A stretch of DNA of 64,000 bases from Escallonia rubra. Taxonomy: Eukaryota > Streptophyta > Magnoliopsida > Escalloniales > Escalloniaceae. The translations under genes and the position numbers were made by a program. The stretch covers positions 620,001-684,000 of the forward strand of contig JAVXUO010001488.1 of assembly GCA_033065855.1 (NCBI GenBank). The letters are read 5' to 3'. Positions 12,201 through 24,669 of this stretch are shown here, piece by piece (position 1 is the stretch's first letter; each line of letters starts with the position of its first letter). A model generated the notes under the pieces. The model did no database searches. It was given only the letters and a program-made list of their open reading frames with translations, and was not told the DNA's origin.

Positions 12201-15200
12201 GCAGTAATTTCTTTTTGACAAACATAACATATAAGCACTAAAAGACCATCTCCAGATTTTTTAGATTACCATTTAAATCCAGAACTTCTCAGTGGATCTG
12301 ACTCAATTCAATAAGCTCTTCTTTCCCTGCTTGGGGTCGACTATATGAATCTTCCTTTACCATTCCCATATAGCGCCATAACTTCAACTCAACCTAAGCT
12401 ACCAAATCTATCTTTACTATAAGAGCCTTGGTCTAAACAACATGCTTGCAAAACCATTTTGTACAAAAAAACACCTTCATATTGTGGCCGCGCTTCGGCA
12501 TCTATTAGCCAACAAGCTTCAATGCTTTCCCCAAAGTTTTCTAATTGCGCCATAAACTACATACTTAATATTCAGTTCCAGGGCAAACTCCAGTTTTGTC
12601 CCTGCTTTCTGATCCAAAACTTAAAAATCATCAAGAAATAGTATACCTCGATCCTGTGACTAAGTCAGGCACTTATGACTTAGCCAACGAGAAGGAATTT
12701 TATATTTCTAAGAAAATCGTACATTGATTGAAATTTCAGTAGTATTTCTCTTGAAGATGCTGTAAATTAGAGTTAAAATTCCATTACATTCCTAATATGG
12801 AAATATTTGAATATCCATTAGTAACCAAATACCATTTTTTTAAGGACTACGATAATTAAAATGCCGTAATGAGGGGTGGAGCAGGGTCTGGACTCGTGAA
12901 TATATAAAAAAATGTCCTAGTGTTTTAGTTTCTGGAACGGCACGAATTTTGAGAGAGGCGACAAAAGTGTCTTATCCACCTTCACTCAGTGATTGGCTAG
13001 ATGCGTCTTCATGATAGAGAGACCTCACCCCATGCTAAGAGAAGGGGAATGCGAAGAGGGGTGTCCCATACATGGGTGCTCTCCTGAAATAAACATACCT
13101 GAATGAATATTGACCAACATATTGTTTTCTTCAATGGTATGTTAACGTGTGCTAATATGGGAGGGAACAAGGTTTGGACTTGTAATTCTACCAAGATTTC
13201 CTATTTTTCCAGCTTGTGGAGCGGCTCGAATTGGCACAACACAAAAGTGCCTTATGAACCTATCCAAGTTCATTCAGTAATTGGCTAAATGTGTGTTCAT
13301 AATAGAGACCTCACCTCATGATAAGGGAAGGGGAATGTGAAGAGGGCTGTTTGATACTTGGGTGCTATGTAACACCAGCTAACCAACAGAAGAACAACAG
13401 ACTAAACAAACCATGTATAGATAAATAGGGAGGGAGAGAGGGCGCAGGGGGGGGGGGGGGGTGTTGTGAGGGGGAGGGGGGAGAGAGAGAGAGCAGCCGA
13501 AAAAAAGAAGCATTGCTAAGAGATGTTGCTAGCTTCCTGATTTTATCTACCGAACGCTAGAGTTTCTACTTCACTGAAGGATATCAATCATTGCATAAGA
13601 AGCTCACACAAACAGGTTCAGGCTATTGAAGGCTTCACATATTTGATATGCAAGTTGATACAATTTTTTCCTGAATAGAAGGACGTTCAAGCTTAAAGAT
13701 GGTAGCCTACCTGCTCAAGAAAACACAAGGTACAAAGGCCACCTATTTGATTAAAGGAAATATCCACCACGATATTCTGAACGATGCATTTCACGACCTT
13801 TACCTGCCAGAAGAACAATGAATTTTTATGATTCTATTAATAAACTTTCAACAAGCTCAGCTCCATCCATAATCTTAATTTGAAGTGCGAACTCGATAAA
13901 CAAATGGAAGATGGCACAGATACAGGTTGCAAGAACAGATAGGATCAGGCTCAGAAAATAAGAATCTGAACTAGAGCCCCATATAGGCATTGTTCAACTA
14001 ATTCGTGTTTAATTTGTAACATTAAGAGTAAATGACACTCGGTACCCCTCCACTTTATGTTTAAACACAATCGCCACCCCTCTCTTTTGGATACTTACAT
14101 TGACATCCCTTAACATTGTGTTCCACGTATCCAAACCCCATCTATAATCTCTTGAAACCCAAAAATACTCCTACTACCATCACCTTAGCAATTAACCAAG
14201 CGCCATAATCAACACCACCACAGCCCACAACCAAGGCTTCCATCCTTACTACCAATCACCACCCACCAACACTAGCCAATTTCTTATGCCCCATCACAAG
14301 TTTCCACAGATTCACAGAAACACGCACGGACACAAACACACAAGCACACACTAAAGGGGCAAAACATAGGTCGGTGTTGTGAGAAAAAGAGCGAATTGGG
14401 GGGGACCAATTAGAACTCAATTCCACGGTGGCTGTTGATGGGGATTTTGATTAACCCAGCAGATCTAATTGACCAAACAAATTTGATTATAACTGTTGAT
14501 TGGGGTTTCAATGGTGATTGTTGGGGATTCGATGTGCGGTGGTGGTTGAGGATTTTGGGCACATGGTTGGATGACTGCGACGAGTTTTGGGTCTCTTTCC
14601 GGTTACGGTTGGTGTTAATGATATCGCTATACGTGTTAAGAGTTTCTCAGAGGTGGAGAGGTTGTGGATGGTTCCACCGGTCCTGGTGGTTGTTGGTGGT
14701 GCCGGTGGAAGTGGTGTCGGCACTTGGTGGCCGGTCTGTGGTGGTAGTGGTAGCAGGTTTTTGGTGGGCCTGTGGTGGTGGGATCATTTGGTGGGTTTCT
14801 GGTGGGTCTGAGGTGGTGAAATTATTTTTTGGTGGTCAGTCTGTGAAGGTTGTGTTATGGGGGGTGGTGGGTTTGTGGTGGGAGTTGTGGTTTATGGGAT
14901 AGGGCTTGGAATTGGTATATATAAAGTGTGAACATTTAAAAAATTGTTAGTACATGTAAGGACAATAAAGCCATTTCAACCAAAAAGGTAACACGGTCCT
15001 CCAAAACTAATAACGAGGAGCGTTTAAGGTTTAGGGATGGGTAGTGAGTTTATTAAGACATAAACTCAGGGTATCAAGTTTAATTTACCCTAACGTCAAA
15101 TATGTTCACACTAGAATGGAAATGCAGAAACAAATCTTGAAGTGGTCCAAGAGCTTCAAGGGGCAAACTTTTAAAATCTGTTATAGCAAACCCTCGCCTT

Positions 15201-18200
15201 AAATCTGTTCACACCTTTGCATACTGCAATAATACAAAAATGCACAAACAAAAAGGAAGAACCGATAACCAACCTATGCAAAAAAGATTCGACGCTCGCA
15301 CTAACAACTATCTCCCAATATCAAGCCTTTTGTTTTTCTAATCCCAACTACCGCACTTACAATCTTCCACTAACTTCTCCCTCACCTGAACAACCTAAGC
15401 CGTTTTACCCAATGAAGCCACCCTTGAACATATTTTTCTGAAAATCTAAACTCATCAAGCAGCACACCTGTGCATGTCTCATCACAATCACTCCTATAGT
15501 AATTATGGGAGTCATGACCTTTTGCATCATCCACTTGCTACAGGTGAACTCAACGGTGATATTATGGTCACTAGGCCCATACTTATATTGCCTATGAGAT
15601 GATGAACAGATAATCATGCCATGGAATCCATTACCGGGAACTACTGAAGATGACAAAATTCTATGAGCTTGTTTCTGCTAATCTTGAGTTCACATCAATG
15701 AGCACTGCTGCATTGAGGGTTAAAAAGACCACTATTGTTATGAAATGCATTTGACGACGGTGATCAAAAGCCAGATCTGGAAGATGGAGTGGGTTTGCAT
15801 GGACAAGTTCTCCACATCCATTCTATGGTCAAAGTGTGTGTGTATCTGCTACGAAAGGGGGGAGTGTTGATGGAGTTTCGTACTCAACGGGCGGGTGGTA
15901 TTCTAGTGGCTTTTGGTGGTTGTGGCAAGCATAGTACCATGACCCTTTCTTTTTGTCCAGAAAACAAGCCCAAAAGTGATATTTTTTTTTTTTTTAGGGT
16001 TCAAAATGAAGATTGGAAGCCAATGAAAGGAGCACAGGGGAGGCAGGATCCTGTGTTTTGAGTCAATCCCACCAAAAAGAATGAAGAAAAGTCACAAACC
16101 AACCAAATCAGCTTACAAAACCACAAGAACCTCTGAGCAGGAGCTTTAAGGAGCAAAACCTGCCGGACATCAACGGGGCATATATGTTTTATCAATAAGG
16201 GGACCTATTTCCCATCCATTTTTTACTTTTCCATCATTGCCTAACTGAAATCACACTCTGTATGCCATGACTTAGCCCTTCGATTTTAGAGTACCCCAGC
16301 AGTAAACCCTACACTTGGTGTCTCAACTAATGCTATACCATTTAAATTGCACTACTACTTTTTACTACACAAAAAGTTAAAGAAACAGAACAATGCCTTA
16401 ATATCAGGGTAAAAGTGGCATCGATATACCAGTATCAAAGGAGACAAAATTTTCAACAGAAAGCAAATCATGATTACAGATGGTACAAACCAAGACCGAT
16501 GCCATAGGGCAGTACAGGAACTATAAATTCATGCAGCCAAGATGGTACAAACCAAGACCGACGAAATAAGGCTTTCAAGTAACACTAGTTACAGTGGAAC
16601 ACGCGATTCGTGAAAAATTAAGTAATCAGTATAATATTCTAATAATATCAAGCTTGACCTTTGAAATTTATTTTAACTACAATCTTTAATGAGATTCAAA
16701 CCGTGAAAACCAAACATGTCCATGTAGGTAGCTATTTACTATTTAAAGTTTTTTATCTCGTGTTACGTTTTAAAGAATTTCTTAGAATGCCAAGTGTCAT
16801 AACTTCAAAAAGGTAGTTATGTAACACCATAGAAGGTGTTAGACCACAAATGATATTCCCTTTATAAGTAGTATAAATAAGTATTTACCAAAGTTGACAA
16901 TGAAAACCTAGCCAGTCAAACCTATAAAGGCGAAAATAAAGTGATATAATGCCGTAAAGGGAAGGAAGCTGGTTGAAGTCAACGCTAAGCTGATCCAGCC
17001 AGCTTTCATACCCATAACTGCTAAAGTTCAACAACACAAACCACTTCGTGTGACCAAAACAATACTTTCTAAGAAGATTCTAGAACCAATTTCTTTCTTC
17101 CAAAGCAACGTTATATATGATGCTGAAAAAGAAAACAGAAAGACGCAAGCAGCACGTACAGTAAGAATTAAAGCAGAGACAATATCAGAAGTCTTATTGA
17201 GTTAAAGAAACAAAACCTCAGCACGAATTAATTGAACATCATCTACAACAAACTCTGCTGCCTTGTTCTGATCTTCTCCTTCAAGCACGGAAACAATATC
17301 ATTGACCAAAGCATCCTCAACACTTGCACCACCAAAGGCAGTCAAATCAATATCTCCGTCTGGAAGATAAGTTTTCAATGGCACTGACCCATACGGAAAG
17401 ACCTATAAAAGGCCGAGTGTTAATTAAGAACGTTAAAAAGCATAGATTTTTTGGGTTATGAAAAGCATAGAGTTTGCCGTTATGTATTAAATGCAAAACA
17501 AAAAAAAACACAGAAAGTACAGAAATAAAGGAAACAAGTCAGACAAACCATAGAATGATTAACCATAGCAAAATGTTGACGCAATTTTTCGTGTGCCAAG
17601 TCAGATCAACTTCATCTTCAAGCATAGCCCCAAGTAGAACAATATTTAGGATTTAGAACTTCTCAAGTGCAAGGAAACTATATTAGGCTGTCATTTCCTC
17701 TTTCCTTTTTGATAAGTGGATAACTTGTTTGTTCAAATTTTCAAAAGTTCTAAAACAGTAAGAAATGAGCAACTTCCAAAGATCCGTATGAACTCTAAAT
17801 GTTCGCGCATGTAAATATAAAGTCTGATGGATTCAATTATGCCACTTACGAAGATAAGTTGACCTTATGGTGATACACATGAAGTTCTTTCCTGAACTAA
17901 TACTTACGAAATTGAACCTAATCATTCTCGGTATCCTCTCAAGATCCTATGCCACATTGTGCGAACTTGTTGGAGGTCGCAATGCTGTTCGGTGCAGGAG
18001 ACAACACAATATAGTACTTAATGATGCAGAATGGCTATAGTAATAAAAGAACGAGCTTTTTACAAGCCCTAGTGGAAAATAAAGTAGCCCTGCAAAAGAT
18101 ATTTGTGGAGGTAAAGCAATCATCTTACTTTTTAATGTTTCCAACGTGCCATTCTGGTCATTATGCGGGGAAAGCGGTCAATGATGGAGATGGGAAAATT

Positions 18201-20469
18201 GGAAGAAACAGCTCGTCTTCTAAGTTATTTATTAGTCTGTACTTATTTAACATTAGTAAGTAAATAAAATATACAATTTTCTTTTATTAGAATATTCTGA
18301 CTAGGGGCAGTTGCGTTCTTAGATTTAAATTTCCACTTGCAAATGTTTGGTCCTGCAGGCTTTCTCACCTTCCTGAACATGAACCGAGCTTCGTACACAT
18401 TACGTACTTTCGGCATTCTTAAGGTGTGATGTTTCATCATCAGGGCTGTAGATATTATGTGGCTCGAAACTGCATCTCTCTCCTCCATACCATCTCCAAA
18501 GGTGAAGCCATAGGTACTTGCTCATACCCCTTTGACAAATGAATGAATCTTGTTCTTGCCAAACCCATGGCTACTATGTTCTTGGCATGTCAGCAGCACA
18601 GTTTTAGAAGGTTTCCGTGATGAAAGTGAACGGCACAAGTACAAACATTCATAAATAAAGGCCACACTCAGTAGATTCAGTCCCCAGAAAGTTCCCTCTA
18701 GCATAGACTTTACGCCATCTTTGCTTCGTCCAGCAGGAAGTGTACTACACTGGCCCTTGTTTAACAAGATTGCTGCCCAGAACACTCATACATCTCATCC
18801 CAGCTATTCAGAACTGAAAAATCCAGTCCCTCCCTCCCTCTCTCTCGTTTGACTTGCTCTCTCTGCTCTCCACCACTCCTCTCAAGAAAGTCATGCCACA
18901 GCGCCCATCTCTGGTCCTCTTCATTTCATACAATTTGGGGGCATACTTGTCAAAAGTGATATACTTAAAGCATCAAATAATGTCCTGCAACTCTCTCGCT
19001 GTTGCTCACCCCCACACACATATAACATATTGATCACCTAAGTGTGAACCATGATACTACAACAAAGTAAAAATATCCTATTAGACACATACGTGAAATT
19101 TTAAAGTAAAGACAATAAAATCGCGATAAAATGGAGTAGATGATTTGGGCATTTGCAGCAAAAAGCAACCAACAATAGAAATACTGATGGTATCCAAGAC
19201 GTAAGTTATCGTTTAACTTTTCCCCAACTGGTGCCACCCCACCTTTTTGCAATTATGCTCTTTCTTATCTGCCTTTTTGTGACTCCCTTCCACCCAGTTT
19301 CACTACTTCCATATCTAGGTCCATGGAAAGAAAAATCTTCTCACCTTCTTTAATGCCAAAAGAGCATCATTCAGCGCGAGGAATTCCTAAAAATCACAGC
19401 AGAAACCTGCCTAGAATAGCAAATAATCTCAGGGCAAAGACTAGCACTGACCATGGTGTCGTTACGCTAACATGACTACCAGATTTACACTGTACACTCT
19501 AGCAAGTATAGCTAAATCTGGTGCTACATCTAAAATACAGAAACTAATCTTTTTAAGGATCAACTCCAAATGATGAAACAAATTAGTCATATTAGCCAAC
19601 TTGGTCCTGGTATAAAGTCATTTAATGGAGTTCCAAGAAAGAAACACATCAGTACTCACAATGCATCGCTCTTGCAGTCTTGCTATATTAAATAATGAGA
19701 TTCTTACTGTTTTTATTTGATAACAGCATACTAAGACCTCGAACTATCCACCGTTTTCATTACTTTTCCACATCGTAATAAATGCCACACTCAGGGTTTT
19801 GAGCAACCACTATTTGGCAAAACCTAGTCCATTAGAGCAAGTAGCAAGTAGCAAGGGAAAAAAGAGCCACCAATTACCATAGAAAAGATAGACGAAACAA
19901 AATATATATAATGAGATCACATGAGCATGTTGAATCGCTATTTAGGCAATACGTAAGCTTTGCATTCAAACAGGATGATGAAGGCAATTCACCAAACTAT
20001 ACATGGAAAGCATCGAAATAAAACTATCACGCTCATTGCGCTTGTAACACCATCATGCTTATAGCGACCAGATGAGTGATACTGCGGTCATTCAATAGAA
20101 TACGGACAGTTTTTATGCAAATATGCAGAAAGCAACCAAGTAAGCCCTAATTAAATTTCGCAAGCTTCAAAATGGAAACAAAAAGAACAAATGGAAACAC
20201 ATAGTAAACGTGAAAAAAAACACACATTGAATTCTGACCTCGCAGCCAAGGCGGCCTTTAATTAACCTCTGCACGTAATCAACGACCTCTTTCCTCCTCT
20301 CCTGAGACACGACCGTGGGCTGGACCTGGCAGATAATCCTCCCCGTGGCCTTCTCCGCTCGGGCCCACCTCTCCGGCACAATACCCGACGAACTCGGGCC
20401 CACTAACGACGTCGACGGCGCTGACCTCTCTTCCGTTACGCCGCCGTTTGGCTCCCTCAGATCGCCCAT
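9216..20469 (-). CDS. Pol beta-like nucleotidyltransferase with PAP/OAS1-type substrate-binding region (830 aa)
   Basis: Nine exons on the minus strand: 20469-20239, 17402-17217, 13803-13711, 11963-11781, 11699-11597, 11507-11322, 10947-9878, 9767-9388 and 9276-9216. All joins use GT-AG and keep frame; the total is 2493 bp with a TGA stop. Residues 78-97 hold the nucleotidyltransferase signature: GS (82-83) followed by DGDID (92-96). A third acidic position is D153 in VVDISFNQ, so the metal-binding triad D94, D96, D153 looks intact. Residues about 171-345 (FKRSIILIKAWCYYESRILG...GAHHGLISTYALE...NLGRSVSKGNFYRIRSAF) match the PAP/OAS1 substrate-binding region of plant homologues. Residues 350-830 are Ser/Gly/Asn/Pro-rich and probably disordered, ending DDEDFPPLS. 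The ATG at 20467-20469 (MGDLREP) is chosen because the open frame upstream of it offers no other ATG. Related proteins add nucleotides to RNA ends; the substrate of this subfamily is not known to me. Confidence 0.92.
12290..12450 (-). mobile_element. RTE-type LINE 3'-end fragment in an intron
   Basis: Within the intron 11964-13710, the words GCTTGGGGTCGACTATATGA and nearby CATATAGCGCCA resemble the 3' end of plant RTE LINEs (family words are close to TTGGGGTCGGCTACATGAATCC), in antisense orientation. A second copy of the same family is at 32265-32990. Confidence 0.5.
12853..13375. repeat. Imperfect direct duplication of about 240 bp in an intron
   Basis: Two blocks, about 12853-13090 and 13131-13375, match in order. 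Shared words include TTGGCTA, TAGAGACCTCACC, AAGGGAAGGGGAATG-like and TGAAGAGGG-like strings, each ending at a GGGTGCT word. The spacing is about 280 bp and point differences are many, so the duplication is old. Confidence 0.65.
13447..13492 (+). repeat. Poly-G run followed by (GA)n
   Basis: Fifteen consecutive G, then GTGTTGTGAG, more G runs and a GA microsatellite, within an intron of the nucleotidyltransferase gene. Confidence 0.8.
14026..15090. mobile_element. MULE-like TIR element in intron 2 of the nucleotidyltransferase gene
   Basis: Left end GAGTAAATGACACTCGGTAC, right end the reverse complement of GGGTAAATTAAACTTGATAC; inverted similarity continues inward with ACCCCT, TTTATGT and CACTACCC-type words. 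It is flanked by TAACATTAA (14017-14025) and TAACGTCAA (15091-15099), a 9-bp target duplication with two differences, as expected for Mutator-like elements. The interior has an ACC/CAC-rich left part and a GGTGGT-rich right part; the long frames there reflect low complexity and I recognise no gene. Confidence 0.65.
16478..16562. repeat. Short direct repeat (AGATGGTACAAACCAAGACC)
   Basis: The word AGATGGTACAAACCAAGACC followed by GA occurs at about 16478 and again at about 16541, spacing about 62 bp, in an intron. Confidence 0.75.
17403..20238. other. Intron 1 of the nucleotidyltransferase gene
   Basis: 2.8 kb of AT-rich sequence. Some minus-strand frames (for example 18243-18488) look vaguely protein-like but match no family I know. 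No transposon ends stood out. Confidence 0.6.
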
Positions 20470-20754
20470 CAAACTGCCCAAACCTGTCAATAATCAACTT
20501 GATCGGCGCAAAGCTTTGATTGGCAACAGAGATTCTGCGAAAATGGGGGTGCTTTTCAGAGTCAATCAGGGGATTCCTATGAAAATAGGGCTGTTTGGTT
20601 ACACGAATAGGGATTCAATGTCTTTTATAGTTGAAAGTTCAGTGAGGAGGTTGTCGATTCTGTTTTTAGGTTTGAGCATAAATACGCTAATAAACTGTAT
20701 TTTCTTGATTGTTTGCATTTGTAGAAGACTGTTCTTCCGTGATCGCATATCCGT

Positions 20755-20830
20755 CGCTAAATTTCATTATCGCTGTATTTTTAGCGACAAAACGCTAAAT
20801 TTCATTATCGCTATATTTTTAGCGACAAAA
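20755..20830. repeat. Two 38-bp tandem units with GTCGCTA/TAGCGAC words
   Basis: Units 20755-20792 and 20793-20830 differ at one base by eye. Each starts CGCTAAATTTCATTATCGCT and ends TTTTTAGCGACAAAA, so each unit is itself a loose inverted repeat. The same GTCGCTA/TAGCGAC words mark the MITE family at 23.8, 37.4 and 45.3 kb. It lies about 290-360 bp upstream of the nucleotidyltransferase start codon. Confidence 0.75.
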
Positions 20831-21476
20831 GATTGTGAGCGAAAAAACGTCTCTTTCATCCACCACATTTTCTTCTTTTTCTCTTCTCTTGGTTGTTATG
20901 GTCAACATTCTTTCCGTGTTCTAAATTGTCATGGCATTCCCTCTTCTTTTTAACTATTTATCAAGAATTATGGCAAGTTAAGCTGTGCATAATGTGGTTA
21001 TAGATTTAACTACAAAGGCATATTGACAGTCGATAGGCATATAATTTATTTCCGTAAGATTAGTAATCATTTATAGTAGAAGTAGAAGTTTGTTCTAAGA
21101 GTAATTATAGTAGGAGTTTGTTCAAACTTCTTAATCAATACAAAATATATTTGACTAAATTTAACACCCCAAGATAATTGCACATATCACGTGGAAGCAA
21201 TCGTGCAAAGGAAATTGATACTTAAGATATTGAGTAATCTCATTAATGTCATCGAGAATATAAAAGTGTCACTAGTTGACATCGTAATCTTATGTCCTAT
21301 CATGACCACTTACTCTCCAAGAGATCGATTGTGCCAGTTTATACAGTTCTATTTTAGCAAGGCATATTGTAAGAGCATATACCTTTTTGTTAGAGCATTG
21401 TATAGTTGCAATAACAGCGTTGCAACAACCGTCCTAACAAACATTTTAGCCATGTTCATACTTATTTTGGATACAG
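20831..21476. other. Intergenic, no gene seen
   Basis: AT-rich sequence with only short unremarkable frames. Confidence 0.5.
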
Positions 21477-21484
21477 GACTAGCT

Positions 21485-22182
21485 CATTGTGATTAAAGGC
21501 GCAAGTGCATCTTAGGCGCAAAAGAGTCCATGGAGCTCAGGCATACGGCGTAGGCGCTCACCTTTTCAAAAGCACAAAATACAAAATAGATATTAGTGCA
21601 TCGAACTAATAAAATCACGTAAAAAAATTCAGAACATGATAATTTAACAAAATTCCAACACTAGAAAAAATTTCATATCCAATGAGAAGCAACTAATCAT
21701 AAGTGAATATGATACCGTCATCCTCATCATCAATGAAGGCCAAGGTTTCTTCAAGGAGAATCATAGGCTTCAAGTCCGATGCAAAATACTCCTCAATTTT
21801 ATCTTTTTTGTTTACAAAGTAACTGAAAAATAGATCTACTTGAAAGGGAGCAGTAGCCAGCAACGAGGCACTGGCACAGTGAATAATAGTAAGAAAATTG
21901 ATTGATTTGGGGATTTAGGGTTTTATTTTTTGTTTTTTTTTTAGATATTTAATTTTATGATGTGATGAAAGGAAAATTAAAATATACTCAACGGTTGAAA
22001 TGATGCAACAATAGCAGGAATCAAAGACTTGAATTTTGGACTTTTATTTGCGCATTCACCCCCGCCTTGCAACTGGGCATGCAATGCACGCTCCTTTTAA
22101 AGGCGTTGTGCCTAGCCCTAGGCAAATTGCGCTCCCTGCCTTAGGCTGCACCTTACGCCTAGGCGCACTTCTGATAACACTG
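21485..22182. mobile_element. hAT-like non-autonomous element with 8-bp target duplication
   Basis: The element is bounded by GACTAGCT (21477-21484) and GACTAGCC (22183-22190), an 8-bp duplication with one difference. Its ends are CATTGTGATTA and the reverse complement of CAGTGTTATCA. Subterminal zones are dense in GGCGC/GCGCC words (AGGCGCAAG, CTTACGCCTAGGCGCAC), a pattern common in plant hAT-type non-autonomous elements. No transposase frame. Length 698 bp. Confidence 0.7.
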
Positions 22183-22190
22183 GACTAGCC

Positions 22191-23785
22191 TTATGATTTT
22201 AAGTTTTATATTATCTTTTGTGCCATTTCAACCTTCATCTTGAATACCCGGAGAAAATAACACTTTCTTGAATACATGAACGTAGTTGTAATCAATATGT
22301 TCCATTCCTTCCTTCGCCATGCTTTGTTCGGTCCATTTTAAGCAGAATTGTAGATCTTCCAGTTTTTTGCCAGATCTTCAAGTTTTGGGTCACTGGTCTA
22401 CATTTTCAAACTCAAAAGTTTCATTTAATACGGTTGAAGTCGCCAGTGTTGTCTCCATTGCCCTTTTTTCGCTGTCGGGTTTCGTTGACGATGTTTTCCC
22501 AGGAATTATCTTTCTGCTCCAAATTTCAAGATCGCCATTCTATTTTTAATGGATCTAGGGCCCAGTGTTCATGACAAGGTGTTCTTTTCTATTTTAAATT
22601 TTTCGCGAGTGCATTTACTTTGTAATTTATATATGTGGCGAAATTATGTTCCTCTTGCTCTTTTGGTAGAGATGCCTAGGTTTGGGTGATGAGTTACTAT
22701 ACACTGGTTGTTAGGCGTCACCATATGTTGTTGGATGGGTTTATGCTTGTGGGATCAAATTTTATTGATGTGTTGTGTGTGATGGTGCTATTTCTTTCTT
22801 TCTGCTCCTCTCCCCCCTAGCGTCCATCCCTATTTGCTTATGTCCTTTGACTAGATGATTTGTTGAGGCTGTAATGTGTTCAGGCTTTCTCGTTTTTAAG
22901 TGTTTTCTCAGTAGGTCCGTCCCCTCCCCTTCTTCCCTGCCAAAGTGGTTTTCCCCTTTCCCTCATTCACTAGAGTTGATACTTGTTTGTCAAAGTACTA
23001 GTTGTTCAGTGGATTGTGGGATATAGGTTAAATTTTTGGCCGTGCGTAGATTGTTTTGACGGGGTTGTTGTGTTTGGTGATGGTGGTTGTTTGATTGATT
23101 TTAAGTTGGGTTAGAGATAAGTTAAGCGATGGTGTCTCCTTCTTGGCCTCTACGGGCCTGGATCTTTCGTGGTTTGGTAGTAGTTATAACTATTAAATGG
23201 GCACTTTGTTGACGCAGAAGACCTTCAGCTTCCGGTTAAGATGTGGCAATGAAAAATGCACGCATCGGGGTGAGAGTGGATACTGTAAGGATTTTGATAC
23301 CGGACCAAATGGATACTAGGCCCTTTGGGTTGATTGAAGGAAGAACAAAAGTGTGAGCCGTGAAGACGAATGATTGGGCAAGGAAGTTAACTCACGCATG
23401 GTTTGGTTTTCAAAACTGTTTGAGAAAAAATGAAAATAAAATGTTAACTATAATTTTCTTTGATTATCTAGATCCATTAAGGTCAACCTTTGTGTGTTTT
23501 TATTGCTCCTTTGGATCCATCAGGTTTTCTGGTGCTGTACACTTCAAGATTTTGACTGGTCACTTTATGTTAGGCTAAAGCAAAAAATATGATCTACTTT
23601 AATTTGATCTTAATTTGTCTGAGACCTATTAACTAGTTATTCTTTCAATTTGACATTTGTGGTTATGTTAACCTATAGTAACTTCGGTTATGTGATGAAA
23701 CGCATTTCTCTCATTTACTGAAACATAATTAAAAATTATATTTCTCACGGTGCCAACAGCAGGTTTACAATTTTTTATGGAAAAA
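22191..23785. other. Intergenic, T- and GT-rich, no gene seen
   Basis: The plus strand is TG-rich with pyrimidine runs (CTCTCCCCCC at 22807). It could be old transposon sequence, but no ends or domains can be defined. Confidence 0.45.
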
Positions 23786-24016
23786 ATTTGGCTGCTACCC
23801 CGGTTAGAGGAATCTTCCTCCTACTCCTTATATAGAGACAATCAATTGTCTCTAAATATTTTTAGTGACTTTTATTCAGTGACGATAAAAAAATACTGCT
23901 AATAATTGTTGCTAAAAGTGTTAGAAGAAAGGTCGCTTGAAACATCTAGCGACAATTAATTATCACTATACATGTGGTTGAAGGAAGATTCTTACAACCA
24001 GGGTAGGAGCCAAAGT
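23786..24016. mobile_element. Palindromic MITE with GTCGCTA words, copy 1
   Basis: Ends AATTTGGCTGCTACCC and the reverse complement of AACTTTGGCTCCTACCC. Inner words include AGACAATCAATTGTCTCTAA, TAGTGACTTTTATTCAGTGA and TCTAGCGACAATTAATTATC. Copies 2 and 3 lie at 37415-37680 (opposite orientation) and 45279-45516. Confidence 0.75.
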
Positions 24017-24669
24017 TTGTTCTTTTTTTATTTCTTCTTTTGCTCTTTGTTTTGAATTGTATCATTTCAAACCTTTTCTAAACTTTTTGTAATTAATTAT
24101 GTTTTTGATTTTTTTAAAAGTCAATTATGCACATAAGTATTGTCCACTTTAACCAAAAAAAAAAACCTAAAAGATGCCTCGTAATGAGAGTAGAGTTATC
24201 AACCCGATCTTTCTCAGTTTATGTGAATGTCGAACTCGTAGATTACCCACACAACACTAGCCCCATTTCAACAAAAGTTAGATGGTTTGTTCGACATGTG
24301 GCTCCAGTTTTTGAGAAACTTTTTTGTTTGTTGCATACACAACGTAATGTCCACTTTGACCTAAACGCGCATTTGTCATTTTGTCCCTTAATAGGCGCCA
24401 CGCGAAGAGAGTATTCTTCTCATCGCTGATGTGGTATCCATAAATAGTATCTCACAAATTCTTCCCCAACCCACCCCCCTCTCTTAAGTACTGTCGGGTT
24501 AGAGTAAAACTGTCTTTGGATTTTCTTCATGTCATTTAACTTAGGGATTTTTTTATAAAACTGAAATTAAGTGCTAAATTTGTGAAATTAAAAGCTTAAT
24601 TTCAAGCACTAAAAAATAAATTTACATGTTTGGTAAACCAAAAGTGAACTGAAAATTGTTTAGATATTA

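Noticed and set aside
14435-14902. 155-codon plus-strand frame inside the intronic TIR element
   Set aside because: Trp/Gly/Val-rich translation of GGTGGT-type DNA without a domain; not a credible captured gene.
20315-20953. Plus-strand frame of 212 codons over the first nucleotidyltransferase exon
   Set aside because: Its first part mirrors the real minus-strand exon and the rest is AT-rich sequence with no domain.
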